Shown here one piece after another: positions 54,138 to 62,625 of a DNA stretch of 64,000 nt. Source of the DNA: Shimazuella soli (GTDB lineage Bacteria > Bacillota > Bacilli > Thermoactinomycetales > Thermoactinomycetaceae); the NCBI RefSeq assembly GCF_022511585.1, contig NZ_JAKWBN010000002.1:310001-374000 (forward strand). Direction: 5' to 3'. The translations under genes and the position numbers were made by a program. Under the pieces are notes generated by a model. It was not told the DNA's origin. It did not search any database and saw only the letters and a list, made by a program, of their open reading frames with translations. Position 1 is the stretch's first letter; each line of letters opens with the position of its first letter.

Positions 54138-55094
54138 ATGATTAATGATGATGAGAAAAAGAAGCTGATTAAGGTTGCCAAAATGTATTATCTAGAAGAA
54201 TTAACTCAAGCAGTAATCGCCAAAAAAATAGGAGTTTCCCGCCCTATTATTTCGAAAATGCTGCAACAAGCAAAAGAAGAAGGCATCGTGAAAATTAGTA
54301 TTTTGGATGATGGATTTGATGTAATTGAACGAGAACAAAAAATTGCGGCGAAGTTTGGTTTAAGGGAAGTAATCATCACTTCTACGGAAAATATGAACCA
54401 AGAGCAAGCTCTGCGAGCTGTTGGGAAAGCAACTGCTAACTATGTGAGTAAATCGCTCCGATCCATTAAACGGCTTGGTGTATCATGGGGAAAATCGCTG
54501 TACGAAATGGTGAGAGAATACCCAATTGAACAAAGAGATGTGAGCGTGATTCCCCTAGTTGGTGGAATGGGACCAAAAGAAGTGGCCTTACATGCTAATC
54601 AAATTGCTTATGAATTTGCAAAAAAAATAAATGGGCAATGCGAGTCACTTTATGCACCAGCCATGGTTGCGACGGTTGAACAAAAAGAAGGACTCACAGG
54701 TCTTCCGTTTATTGCTAGTGTGCTAGAACAAGGAAAGCAATGCGATATGGCAGTTGTCGGGATCGGAAATCCATATGAACACTCAACCATGTATGAGATA
54801 GGCTACTTAAGTGATGAAGATATTGAGGAATTAAAAGAGGCAAAAGTAGTTGGAGATATCAGTTCGAAATACATTCTGGAAACGGGAGAAATTGCAGCTG
54901 TATCGATTAATCAAAGAGGGATTGGTATTGAATTAGAAGACTTAAAGAATATTGACAAGGTGATAGGGGTAGCAAGAGGAGTTTATAAAGTAAAAAGTAT
55001 TTTAGCTGCTTTAAAAGGTGAATATGTGGATGTTTTGATTACTGACGATGAAACTGCAAACGCGTTGATCGAATCATTTGAAGATAAAAATTAG
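54138..55094 (+). CDS. SorC/DeoR-type sugar-binding transcriptional regulator
   Basis: The 318-residue regulator has an N-terminal helix-turn-helix (residues 15-55, YYLEELTQAVIAKKIGVSRPIISKMLQQAKEEGIV) and a SorC-type effector domain (VGVSWGKSLYEMV-like text, IPLVGGMG, DMAVVGIGNP, GDISSKYI). It lies between the dehydrogenase and glucitol-type PTS genes. Repressors or activators of this family respond to phosphorylated sugars. The ATG at 54138 behind GAAGGTG gives the usual family N-terminus; an open frame extends 57 bases upstream. Likely cotranscribed with acoABC. Confidence 0.9.
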   Translation: MINDDEKKKLIKVAKMYYLEELTQAVIAKKIGVSRPIISKMLQQAKEEGIVKISILDDGFDVIEREQKIAAKFGLREVIITSTENMNQEQALRAVGKATANYVSKSLRSIKRLGVSWGKSLYEMVREYPIEQRDVSVIPLVGGMGPKEVALHANQIAYEFAKKINGQCESLYAPAMVATVEQKEGLTGLPFIASVLEQGKQCDMAVVGIGNPYEHSTMYEIGYLSDEDIEELKEAKVVGDISSKYILETGEIAAVSINQRGIGIELEDLKNIDKVIGVARGVYKVKSILAALKGEYVDVLITDDETANALIESFEDKN

Positions 55095-55115
55095 GTCATG
55101 TACTAAAATTAAGCG

Positions 55116-55180
55116 TTTTCATTTCCTCTAAGATCCCGTATAATAATATTTACAAATGTAATAGAATCGAACATTTGAAA
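55116..55180 (+). promoter_or_regulatory. Promoter and SorC-type operator of the glucitol PTS operon
   Basis: TTTTCA (55116-55121), 17-bp spacer, TATAAT (55139-55144). The start would fall within ATATTTACAAATGTAAT (55146-55162), the same 17 bases as at 50785-50801, followed by GAACATTTGAAA (55169-55180), related to the second half of the first site. The layout matches a shared regulator. Confidence 0.7.
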
Positions 55181-55191
55181 AGGGTGATTCT

Positions 55192-55581
55192 ATGGATCAA
55201 TGGGGAATACTGATTATCTTTTTCGTTTGTGCATGGATTCTTCAAGTGATTTTAAGTTACTACCAAAACAGGCATTATGGACAAACCATCCGCCAGATGA
55301 GTGCAACTCATGATTCTGGATATCTAGGAGTAGGAGTTGTAAAAAAACGATTCGGTATCGGTTCCGTAGTCATACTCGTCTCGGATTTGTCTGGTTCGGT
55401 AGTAGATGCAAAAGAACTAACAGGTGTCACTGTCTTTTCTCGCTTTACCTCTAATCTCGAGTTACATGGGAAGAAAATCGAACAACTCTTCACCCTGCCT
55501 GGCAATGATCATCGCACCAAAGCCATTCAAATGGCAGCAGATCAGATTGTGAGCAAAAAAAATGAACGAGAGCAGGAATAG
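55192..55581 (+). CDS. gutM: Glucitol operon activator-like protein GutM
   Basis: The 129-residue protein has one N-terminal helix (residues 5-23) and then a domain with RQMSATHDSGYLGVGVVKKRFGIGSVVILVSD, typical of GutM/SrlM. In E. coli SrlM raises expression of the glucitol operon by an unclear mechanism. It precedes the PTS genes here as in other Firmicutes. The start follows AAAAGGGTG. Confidence 0.85.
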   Translation: MDQWGILIIFFVCAWILQVILSYYQNRHYGQTIRQMSATHDSGYLGVGVVKKRFGIGSVVILVSDLSGSVVDAKELTGVTVFSRFTSNLELHGKKIEQLFTLPGNDHRTKAIQMAADQIVSKKNEREQE

Positions 55582-55628
55582 TAGATCGATAAAGGTTTAA
55601 GAGATAAAACTTGGGGAGGTTTGGTCAG

Positions 55629-56177
55629 ATGGATTTTTTAGTACACCTAGCTAAAGGATTTATTGGAATGTTTCAAGCTGGTGGAGCCCAATTTATGGGA
55701 CTAGCAAAAGGAATTTTACCCACCTTGATCTGTTTGATTGTAATTGTAAACGCTTTAATAAAATTTATAGGAGAAGAGAGAATCAATCGTTTCGCTCAAA
55801 AAACAACCAAATATGCAATTTTACGTTATACGATTTTCCCAATTTTAGCCGTCTTTTTTCTGACCAATCCCATGTGTTATTCCTTCGGAAAGTTTTTACC
55901 AGAGAAACAAAAACCAGCTTTTTATGATGCGGCGGTATCTTTTGTTCATCCGATAACTGGTTTGTTCCCTCATGCAAACTCAGCTGAATTATTCGTTTAC
56001 CTCGGTATTGCCAGTGGATTGACGACATTGCACCTCTCCTTGGAACCATTAGCAGTTCGTTATCTATTAGTCGGAATTATTGTCATCTTGATCCGTGGAT
56101 TAGTGACAGAATGGATCACGAATATGATGCTAAAACGTCAAACACAATCCACTGAAACAACCCAAACAACCACCTAA
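55629..56177 (+). CDS. srlA: PTS glucitol/sorbitol-type transporter subunit IIC2
   Basis: The 182-residue membrane protein opens MDFLVHLAKGFIGMFQAGGAQFMG and carries PHANSAELFVYLGIASGL, both characteristic of SrlA (about 187 residues in E. coli). It supplies part of the membrane channel of the phosphotransferase system. GGGGAGG at 55612 supports the ATG at 55629. Followed by srlE after 21 bases. Confidence 0.92.
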   Translation: MDFLVHLAKGFIGMFQAGGAQFMGLAKGILPTLICLIVIVNALIKFIGEERINRFAQKTTKYAILRYTIFPILAVFFLTNPMCYSFGKFLPEKQKPAFYDAAVSFVHPITGLFPHANSAELFVYLGIASGLTTLHLSLEPLAVRYLLVGIIVILIRGLVTEWITNMMLKRQTQSTETTQTTT

Positions 56178-56198
56178 AACGGAAAGGGGTAAATCCAA

Positions 56199-57188
56199 AT
56201 GGCTAATTATTCAGCAGTAAAAGTGAGCAAAGGAGCAGGTGGTTGGGGTGACGGGTTGATCATTCAACCAACTGAACAGAAAAAATATATCGTTTCCGTT
56301 ACAGGCGGTGGAATACATCCAATCGCACAAAAAATTGCCGACTTGACGGGTGCCGAAGCTGTAGATGGCTTTCGAAACTCGATAGATAAGGAAAATATGG
56401 CTTGTGTCGTTGTAGATTGCGGGGGTACTGCTCGTTGTGGGGTATATCCAAAAATGGGTGTACTAACTATCGATGTGCTGCCTGTATCACCATCAGGACC
56501 TCTGGCTTCCTTTATCAATGAGCAAAATTTTGTCTCTGGCGTAACCGAACAAAATATTTCGTTGACAGATGATGCTGCTCCTCCTACTACAGTAGAGACG
56601 AGAAGCACAAAAGAAATCAAAGAAGACGCTAAGAAAAGGGCAGCCGAAATATATCCACAGAAATCCAATTTCTTAGTCAAAATTGGCAGAGCAATGGGAA
56701 ATGTTGTCGGGGTGTTTTATCAAGCCGGACGTGAAACGATTGATATGGTAATTCGAAATATTTTACCATTTATGGCATTCGTCAGTACAATTATTGGGAT
56801 CATCACATATACCGGAATTGGCGATTGGATTGCCCATGTAGTAACGCCATTAGCAGGAAATATTATTGGGCTGATCATTCTGTCCATTATCTGTGCGATT
56901 CCGATCTTATCTCCGATGCTAGGGCCTGGAGCAGTTATTGCCCAAGTGGTAGGGGTGCTGATCGGGGTGGAGATTGGGAAAGGGAATATCCCTCCACAAC
57001 TTGCTCTGCCTGCGCTGTTTGCGATCAACCCGCAAGTAGGGTGTGATTTTGTTCCAGTAGGATTGACACTGGGAGAAGCAAAACCAGAAACGATTGAAGT
57101 CGGGGTTCCAGCAGTTCTTCTCTCCAGACAGTTTACTGGTCCTGTCGCTGTACTAATCGCTTATGTATGCAGTTTTGGTTTGTATTAA
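56199..57188 (+). CDS. srlE: PTS glucitol/sorbitol-type transporter subunit IIB-IIC1
   Basis: The 329-residue protein has an N-terminal IIB domain (residues 1-125; [27 protein letters not shown] and the candidate phospho-cysteine region [15 protein letters not shown]) and a membrane IIC1 part (about 165-329; [38 protein letters not shown]). Length and layout fit SrlE. The sugar taken up is not known; the absence of a sorbitol-6-phosphate dehydrogenase next door argues against assuming glucitol. Confidence 0.92.
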   Translation: MANYSAVKVSKGAGGWGDGLIIQPTEQKKYIVSVTGGGIHPIAQKIADLTGAEAVDGFRNSIDKENMACVVVDCGGTARCGVYPKMGVLTIDVLPVSPSGPLASFINEQNFVSGVTEQNISLTDDAAPPTTVETRSTKEIKEDAKKRAAEIYPQKSNFLVKIGRAMGNVVGVFYQAGRETIDMVIRNILPFMAFVSTIIGIITYTGIGDWIAHVVTPLAGNIIGLIILSIICAIPILSPMLGPGAVIAQVVGVLIGVEIGKGNIPPQLALPALFAINPQVGCDFVPVGLTLGEAKPETIEVGVPAVLLSRQFTGPVAVLIAYVCSFGLY

Positions 57189-57251
57189 AAAAGAATGGGC
57201 TGGTTTTCACAACTGATTCCAGCCCTGATATCCAATATGGCAGGTGAGTTT

Positions 57252-57617
57252 ATGAGTGTACTTTTTGAAGCAACAGCAACCAAAATAGGAGAACTCGTCT
57301 CGAAGTTTGCAAAGGAGAAATTACTTATTTTATTTGACGAAAATGCACCAGAAGAACTGCACGATATTACCGTATTGCATACGGATCGGAAAAATGCAGG
57401 AGAAATCACACCAAAAGATGTGTTAGTTATCGATGGTCAATCGTTTCAAATTTCATTTGTTGGGGATACCGCCAATAAAACCATGCAGGAAATGGGGCAT
57501 GTCACCATAAAGTTTGATGGCGGGCAAGGAGATTTGCCAGGAACTATCTGCGTGGAAGACAAGCCTGTTCCAAATGTACAAGTAGGCTCAAAGATTCAAT
57601 TCATACGTCACGACTAA
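57252..57617 (+). CDS. srlB: PTS glucitol/sorbitol-type transporter subunit IIA
   Basis: The 121-residue IIA protein reads MSVLFEATATKIGELV, ILFDENAPEELHDITVLHTDRKNAG (with the candidate phospho-histidine), VGDTANKTMQEMGHVTIKF and PGTICVED, as in SrlB (about 123 residues). The ATG at 57252 with AGGTGAG before it gives the family length. An ATG at 57195 in the same frame would add 19 residues but has no ribosome binding site. Confidence 0.88.
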   Translation: MSVLFEATATKIGELVSKFAKEKLLILFDENAPEELHDITVLHTDRKNAGEITPKDVLVIDGQSFQISFVGDTANKTMQEMGHVTIKFDGGQGDLPGTICVEDKPVPNVQVGSKIQFIRHD

Positions 57618-57641
57618 AACTACAACAAATGGGGTCGTCTT

Positions 57642-58943
57642 ATGCCAATTTATCACAAACTTGAAGCACTTGGGCAAGAAGGAAATTTCATTCGTGTGGG
57701 ACTTATTGGCGCCGGACAAATGGGTAGAGGTATGATCTCACAAATCGCAGCAATGAAAGGAATGGAAGTAGTCGCCACAGCAGATATCCAGACACAAAAT
57801 GCTGTACACGCTTATGAAAATGCCGGATATGCTTCCTCACAAATCGTACAAACAGAAGAGATCGAAAAAGCAGAGCGAGCCATTGCTTCAGGGCAAGTTG
57901 TTGTTACTTCTAATATGCAGCTCGTATTGCAACTGCCAGCAGTCGATGTGATCGTAGATGCAACAGGGATTCCAAATCTGGGAGCAGAAATAGCTTGGAA
58001 ATCCATATTGGCAAAAAAGCATATTGTGATGCTGAATGTGGAAACAGATGTCACGGTGGGGCCGCTTCTTCACCAGATGGCACGAGCTGCAGGTGTCGTT
58101 TATACAGGAGCTTCTGGTGATGAACCGGCAGCCATCATGGAGTTATATCATTTTGCAAAAACAATTGGTTTCAAGCCTCTGGTTTTGGGAAAAGGAAAAA
58201 ATAACCCGCTAAATCTTGAGGCCAACCCAGATTCTGCAAGAGATCAGGCTTTAAAAGTAAATATGAATCCTAAAATATTAGCTTCTTTCCAAGATGGAAC
58301 AAAAACGATGATTGAAATGACGGCTGTAGCAAATGCTACAGGTTTCCTTCCAGACGTAGCCGGTATGCATGGACCATCGGCAACCGTTGATCAATTGACG
58401 AAAGTTCTGCGGAAAAAAGAAGAAGGCGGCATATTGCACTCCTATCAAACCGTAGAATTTGTTAACGGTATCGCACCAGGGGTTTTTGTTATCGTTACTT
58501 CCGAACAGGAGGAAGTACACCGGGAAATGCAGTATTTGAAAATGGGTGATGGCCCAAATTACGTCCTCTTCCGTCCTTATCATTTAACGAGTCTGGAAAC
58601 GCCTATCTCCATTGCAAAAGCGTATTTAGATAAAGAGGAATCCATCGTTCCTTATCATGGACTTGTTGCTGAAACCGTCACCGTCGCCAAGAAAGACTTG
58701 CGTGCTGGAGAGAGGTTAGACGGATTAGGCGGTTTTACTTCATATGGACAGATTATGAATGCGTCAGATGCCAAGAAGACTCATGCTCTTCCCATTGGAT
58801 TAGCGGATTCTAGCCTTGTTGTCACAAGGGATATAAAAAAAGGCGAAGTCCTCACCTTTGATGATATTGAACAGACCAAAGTACAAATGATTTGGGAACT
58901 GCGGCAATTGATGGAAAGAGATGCTTCTATTCGAAAGTCTTAA
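57642..58943 (+). CDS. NAD(P)-dependent dehydrogenase with C-terminal SAF domain
   Basis: The 433-residue protein has an N-terminal Rossmann fold (VGLIGAGQMGRGMISQIAAMKGMEVVATADI), then a homoserine dehydrogenase-like middle part (ASGDEPAAIMELYHFAKTIGF, GKGKNNPLN) and a C-terminal SAF domain (LADSSLVVTRDIKKGEVLTFDDIE). Relatives occur in glucitol-type PTS loci. It would act on the phosphorylated sugar or polyol brought in by the PTS, but substrate and product are unknown. Last gene of the operon. Confidence 0.85.
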   Translation: MPIYHKLEALGQEGNFIRVGLIGAGQMGRGMISQIAAMKGMEVVATADIQTQNAVHAYENAGYASSQIVQTEEIEKAERAIASGQVVVTSNMQLVLQLPAVDVIVDATGIPNLGAEIAWKSILAKKHIVMLNVETDVTVGPLLHQMARAAGVVYTGASGDEPAAIMELYHFAKTIGFKPLVLGKGKNNPLNLEANPDSARDQALKVNMNPKILASFQDGTKTMIEMTAVANATGFLPDVAGMHGPSATVDQLTKVLRKKEEGGILHSYQTVEFVNGIAPGVFVIVTSEQEEVHREMQYLKMGDGPNYVLFRPYHLTSLETPISIAKAYLDKEESIVPYHGLVAETVTVAKKDLRAGERLDGLGGFTSYGQIMNASDAKKTHALPIGLADSSLVVTRDIKKGEVLTFDDIEQTKVQMIWELRQLMERDASIRKS

Positions 58944-58967
58944 CTTCTTCGTATGATGCTGTATAAT
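58940..58967 (+). promoter_or_regulatory. Promoter of the zinc-ribbon protein gene
   Basis: TTAACT (58940-58945), 16-bp spacer, TATAAT (58962-58967). The -35 overlaps the stop codon of the upstream gene. Confidence 0.65.
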
Positions 58968-59006
58968 AAGAGTATTCTATTTGGAAAGTAAATGGAGGGA
59001 TGATAG

Positions 59007-59336
59007 GTGAAAGAGACACAAGAAACAACCGAATTTTTTTGCATCCGCTGCTCGGACGACACCCCTCATCGGATCACCTATTTTAATAATTCTATTTCCC
59101 ATATCCATTGTGAGGTTTGTGGACGGAGTATGGATGTGAAAGTCGATTTGAAACATGAAATCTATGAAGAACTAAAAAACCGCCTCACCACCAAACCGTC
59201 CCGAATCATGAAAGAATACCAAGTCAACCGCGCATATTTTTTACGGAAGATTCCACGCAGGATGCTTAAGAAGCCATTTCGCTTGTACAAAGAAGCCAAA
59301 GAAGTGAAGTATTTTATTGGGAAGTATGCGAAGTAA
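59007..59336 (+). CDS. Zinc-ribbon protein of the 'bh protein' family
   Basis: The 109-residue basic protein has an N-terminal zinc-ribbon-like site, CIRCSDDTPH and CEVCGRS (two C-x-x-C pairs), then a very basic helical part (RIMKEYQVNRAYFLRKIPRRMLKKPFRLYKEAKEVKYF). Such proteins in Bacillales are annotated only as 'bh protein' and have no known function; nucleic-acid binding would fit the composition. The start is GTG behind GGAGGGATGATAG. Own promoter and terminator. Confidence 0.75.
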   Translation: MKETQETTEFFCIRCSDDTPHRITYFNNSISHIHCEVCGRSMDVKVDLKHEIYEELKNRLTTKPSRIMKEYQVNRAYFLRKIPRRMLKKPFRLYKEAKEVKYFIGKYAK

Positions 59337-59371
59337 GATAAATGAATTTTTGAATGTAACTGGAAATAATG

Positions 59372-59407
59372 ACACACAATTTCGAAGAGGGAGTTGTGTG
59401 TTTTTTG
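59372..59407 (+). terminator. Terminator after the zinc-ribbon gene
   Basis: Stem ACACACAA (59372-59379) and TTGTGTGT (59394-59401), followed by TTTTTG. Confidence 0.85.
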
Positions 59408-59476
59408 TTTTTATGGGGAATGAGGCAGGAGTGAATTTGTGAAAGCATGAAGCTTTATAAAAGTGTTTTAAACGAG

Positions 59477-59521
59477 CGGCAGACTGCGCGCTCCCACAAT
59501 GTGGAAGTTCACAGCCTGCCG
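59477..59521 (-). terminator. Hairpin at the 3' end of the first high-GC cassette
   Basis: On the minus strand, CGGCAGGCTG (59521-59512) pairs with CAGTCTGCCG (59486-59477) with one G-U pair, and CCACATTGTGG forms an inner stem. It lies 21 bases after the stop codon of the gene at 59542 and is followed by CTCGTTTAAAA. The sequence is closely related to the hairpin at 60511-60552 after the second cassette gene. Confidence 0.75.
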
Positions 59522-59541
59522 TGGCGCCCGAGATCAGTGCG

Positions 59542-60261
59542 TTACTTCTCCGTGGTGGAGGAGTCGTCGGGGTTCACCTTGTTGGAGGTGTCGTCCTTGG
59601 TCTCGGCCGCCGTCTGGCTCTCACCGAAGTTCCCGTCGATGATGACGACGTAGAAGGTGATCACGCGGCCGCGGAGCTCCAGCGAGCTGAGCTTCCGCCG
59701 CTGGGACTCAAGGTCTCGTCGAACGGAGCTGACGCCCTGCTGGATGCTGCCGAGGTTCTGCTGGACGGTGCCCAGCCTCTCCCGCGTCGTGTTGATCATC
59801 TGTCGGAAGTTGCCGAAGTTCTTCCACAGTCGGTCGACCTGCTCGTCGTGTCCGTCGGCCTGCCTTTCGAGCTCCTCGATGTAGTCGAGCTGGTCGTCGA
59901 GCCGCCCCTCGTGCCTGATGAGAAGCCGATCGTGTCCGTCGAGCCGCTCCTCGTGTTCGACGAAGGAGCCAGCGAGCTCATCGAGTCGGGTCGTGTGGCT
60001 CGCGATCGCCGTCTCCAGCGAGTTGAGTCGCTCGTTCTGGTTGGCGATCTGGGCGTCCTTGACTCGCAGCTGTTGGAAGACAACGTACAGCGCGATCACC
60101 AGACCGACAATCGAGAAGAGAAGGGCGATGATCAAGCCCAACTGCATGCCGGTCTGCCTGCTGAGGTCGTTAACCTTGTCGCTGAGGTCGTTGAGCCGCT
60201 CGTTCTGGTTGTAGAACTTCCAGTCGAGGTCACGAAGCCACTGCCACGGGAAGTTACCCAT
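59542..60261 (-). CDS. Membrane-anchored coiled-coil protein in a high-GC cassette, paralog A
   Basis: The 239-residue product starts MGNFPWQWLRDLDW, has a short heptad region, one hydrophobic helix (about residues 42-65), and then a long coiled coil with repeated LD-x-L, NERLNSLE and RLDGHDRLLIRHEGRLDDQ units, ending in an acidic, threonine-rich tail. I do not recognise the family. The gene is far richer in G+C than everything around it, in contrast with the AT-rich flanks, which points to recent transfer. A ribosome binding site AAAGGCAAGG precedes the ATG at 60261. It is a distant paralog of the protein at 60568: both open with WQWL, followed by a coil, one helix and a coil. The opposite strand is also open here, but this reading has a start signal, a terminator and sensible protein features. 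Confidence 0.75.
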   Translation of the reverse strand: MGNFPWQWLRDLDWKFYNQNERLNDLSDKVNDLSRQTGMQLGLIIALLFSIVGLVIALYVVFQQLRVKDAQIANQNERLNSLETAIASHTTRLDELAGSFVEHEERLDGHDRLLIRHEGRLDDQLDYIEELERQADGHDEQVDRLWKNFGNFRQMINTTRERLGTVQQNLGSIQQGVSSVRRDLESQRRKLSSLELRGRVITFYVVIIDGNFGESQTAAETKDDTSNKVNPDDSSTTEK

Positions 60262-60510
60262 ATCGGGACCTTGCCTTTCGGTGTTGAGTGCCAGTGTTGT
60301 ATTCACATTATAGCAAACAAAATTCAAAAATAATAACGAATTATTATATTTGTTATGTATATGGAAAAGACGATGAATATCTTTATTCGATAAAAAATGA
60401 GTTGTTTTGCACAAGGTTGTTTTACAAAAGGCATAACCATCTATTTCTTGGGTAGGGGATTTCTTTGTTAAATGGAAGGAAATAAAGAGGGAAAAGTGGT
60501 TAAAACGGGC

Positions 60511-60552
60511 GGCGGGCTGTGTCCTCCACGTATGTGAAGTTCACAGCCCGCC
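60511..60552 (-). terminator. Hairpin at the 3' end of the second high-GC cassette
   Basis: Perfect 11-bp stem GGCGGGCTGTG (60511-60521) and CACAGCCCGCC (60542-60552), 15 bases after the stop codon of the gene at 60568. On the minus strand it is followed by CGTTTTA. TTCACAGCCCGCCGTGGCGCC (about 60540-60560) is nearly identical to the matching part of the first cassette (59509-59528). Confidence 0.78.
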
Positions 60553-60567
60553 GTGGCGCCGAAGAGG

Positions 60568-61098
60568 TCAGAGTTGCTTCGGTTCCTCCGGGTTGGAGGA
60601 ACCGCCGGTGGTCTCCGTGTCGGAGTCCTGCCCGGTGCTGCCCTCGGTCTCTTCGTCCGCCTCCTGGTTCAGCCCGGCGGATTCCCGGACGTCCTCCGAG
60701 AGTCCGTCGACCTCAGCCGCGAGTCCGTCGACGTTGTCCGCGAGGTTCTGCACGTTGCCTCCGAGCCCGTCGATGGAGTCCTTGACACCCCGGAGAGTTC
60801 CCGCAATGTCCTGGAGGGCACCGAGGACCTTCATCTGGGTCAGGTCCGTGTTCTGGGGTTGATTGGCTTCCAGAGCGGAGATCCTGTTCTCGAACTCGTT
60901 CTTCAGCTTCTCGCAGCCGGAGAACAGCTTGAACACCGCGAAGCACAGGACGATCACGATGATCAACAGGATCGTCACCCACTGGGTGAGGTTGTCGATC
61001 CGGTCGTTGATGCCGTTGAGCAGGTCGCGATGGCTGTCGAGCCGGTCGTCGATCCAGGAGAGATTGTTCGTGAGCCATTGCCACGTGGTGCTGTCCAT
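60568..61098 (-). CDS. Membrane-anchored coiled-coil protein in a high-GC cassette, paralog B
   Basis: The 176-residue product starts MDSTTWQWLTNNLSW, has a short coil (DRLDSHRDLLNGINDRIDNL), one membrane helix (about residues 40-60, VTILLIIVIVLCFAVFKLF), then a coiled coil (ENRISALEANQ; a run of heptads with N-V/L-D-G-L) and an acidic Glu/Thr/Ser-rich tail. The layout repeats that of paralog A. The 5' leaders are also alike: both have CGAAAGG-Y-AAGGTCC just before the start. Like paralog A it is strongly GC-rich. Family and function unknown; a membrane scaffold or surface role is only a guess. Confidence 0.75.
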   Translation of the reverse strand: MDSTTWQWLTNNLSWIDDRLDSHRDLLNGINDRIDNLTQWVTILLIIVIVLCFAVFKLFSGCEKLKNEFENRISALEANQPQNTDLTQMKVLGALQDIAGTLRGVKDSIDGLGGNVQNLADNVDGLAAEVDGLSEDVRESAGLNQEADEETEGSTGQDSDTETTGGSSNPEEPKQL

Positions 61099-61233
61099 GA
61101 GAGGACCTTACCTTTCGTCGGTTGGGTTGACCAGTATGTACCCACATTATATCGGAAAAGGTTTTAAAAATCTATTCAATATTGAAAATAAATACAAGCG
61201 AGTAGTCACTCTTTCCCTTTTCCTCACACAAAA

Positions 61234-61242
61234 TGTTACAAT
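61234..61242 (+). promoter_or_regulatory. Extended -10 promoter of hemL
   Basis: TGTTACAAT (61234-61242), 42 bases before the hemL start; no clear -35. It gives hemL its own promoter, as needed when it is separated from the rest of the hem operon. Confidence 0.5.
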
Positions 61243-61283
61243 GAATTTATCATGTAAGGCATTTGAGAGGAAGTGTAGAATCA

Positions 61284-62570
61284 TTGGATAGAATGTATGA
61301 TCGATCAAAAGAGCAATTTGAAAAAGTACTCCCCCTGATACCTGGTGGTGTGAATTCTCCTGTGCGGGCATTTCGTTCCGTGATGGAACATCCGGTCTTT
61401 GCGGAAAGCGGTTCAGGTTCGAAGTTAACTGATATTGATGGCAATACATACATAGATTATATTTGTTCTTGGGGGCCGTTGATCTTAGGTCATTCTCATC
61501 CTGATGTAGTGGCAGCATTGCAAGAAGCAGCGGTGAAAGGGACAAGCTTTGGCGTGCCAACTATGTTAGAGACCGAAATGGCAGAGTTGGTCAGAGAACG
61601 TGTGCCATCTGTAGAAGTGGTGCGGATGGTGAACTCTGGAACAGAAGCGACAATGAGCGCTTTGCGGTTAGCTCGGGCCTATACAGGAAGGAAAAAAATC
61701 CTCAAGTTTGAAGGGAGTTATCATGGGCATTCCGACAGCTTGCTGATCAAAGCAGGGTCAGGCGTAGCGACATTAGGACTGCCAGATAGTCCTGGAGTGT
61801 TAGAACATACTGCTCAACATACGTTGACAGTTGCCTATAACGATCTAGCGAGTGTGGAGCTTGTTTGTGAGCAAGTAGGAGAAGATATTGCGGCTATTAT
61901 TGTGGAACCAGTCGCAGGAAATATGGGTGTTGTGCCGCCACAGCCTGGCTTTTTGGAAGGCCTTCGCAGTTTGACGGAGCAATATGGGATTGTCTTCATT
62001 TTTGATGAAGTGATGACTGGTTTTCGTGTAGACTATCACTCAGCACAAGGCAGATATGGAATTACACCGGATTTGACAACGATGGGCAAAGTAATCGGTG
62101 GGGGATTACCTGTCGGAGCATTTGGCGGAAAAAGAGAGATCATGCAGATGATTGCTCCTGCTGGAACCGTTTATCAAGCTGGAACTCTTTCTGGAAATCC
62201 CTTAGCCATGGCGGGTGGAATTGCAACCCTGCAACAATTATCGCCACAGTCCTATGAGCAATTAGAACATCTTGGTCAGAAGATGGAACAGGGGTTGAGA
62301 CAAAATGCGGAAGAAGCTGGTGTTCCGCATCATATAAATCGAGTCGGTTCGATGGTCTGTCTCTTCTTTACCAATGAAAACGTAGTAAGTTTTGACCAAG
62401 CAAAAACAGCAGATACTAAGTTGTTTGCAAAATATTATTGTAATATGTTAGCAGAAGGAGTACTATTGCCGCCATCCCAATTTGAAGGAATGTTCCTCTC
62501 ACTTGCTCACAGTGAAGAAGATATCAACCAAACATTGGAAGCAAATCGTAATGCATTAAAAAATCTATAG
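61284..62570 (+). CDS. hemL: Glutamate-1-semialdehyde 2,1-aminomutase
   Basis: The 428-residue PLP enzyme turns glutamate-1-semialdehyde from HemA into 5-aminolevulinate. It has [79 protein letters not shown] and the PLP lysine in [28 protein letters not shown] supports the TTG at 61284; the ATG at 61293 is the alternative. In B. subtilis it follows hemB directly; here about 11 kb intervene. Confidence 0.95.
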   Translation: MDRMYDRSKEQFEKVLPLIPGGVNSPVRAFRSVMEHPVFAESGSGSKLTDIDGNTYIDYICSWGPLILGHSHPDVVAALQEAAVKGTSFGVPTMLETEMAELVRERVPSVEVVRMVNSGTEATMSALRLARAYTGRKKILKFEGSYHGHSDSLLIKAGSGVATLGLPDSPGVLEHTAQHTLTVAYNDLASVELVCEQVGEDIAAIIVEPVAGNMGVVPPQPGFLEGLRSLTEQYGIVFIFDEVMTGFRVDYHSAQGRYGITPDLTTMGKVIGGGLPVGAFGGKREIMQMIAPAGTVYQAGTLSGNPLAMAGGIATLQQLSPQSYEQLEHLGQKMEQGLRQNAEEAGVPHHINRVGSMVCLFFTNENVVSFDQAKTADTKLFAKYYCNMLAEGVLLPPSQFEGMFLSLAHSEEDINQTLEANRNALKNL

Positions 62571-62580
62571 AAAAAATCCG

Positions 62581-62625
62581 ATAAATTGGCTGTTTCTCTT
62601 TTAGAGACAGCCAATTTATGTTTTT
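62581..62625 (+). terminator. Terminator after hemL
   Basis: A 17-bp stem, ATAAATTGGCTGTTTCT (62581-62597) and AGAGACAGCCAATTTAT (62603-62619), with one G-U pair, followed by GTTTTTG. Confidence 0.92.

Noticed and set aside
59521-60333. A long rightward reading frame opposite the high-GC gene A (and similar ones opposite gene B at 60519-61167)
   Set aside because: High-GC DNA gives long open frames on both strands. The rightward products are rich in V, E, L and P without a domain pattern and lack ribosome binding sites; the leftward readings have start signals, a membrane helix, coiled coils and a matching terminator.
59460-61140. High-GC region as foreign contamination joined in assembly
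   Set aside because: Two separate GC-rich blocks alternate with AT-rich DNA of local type, and both are flanked by intact native genes; transfer explains this better. Read coverage over the junctions would settle it.
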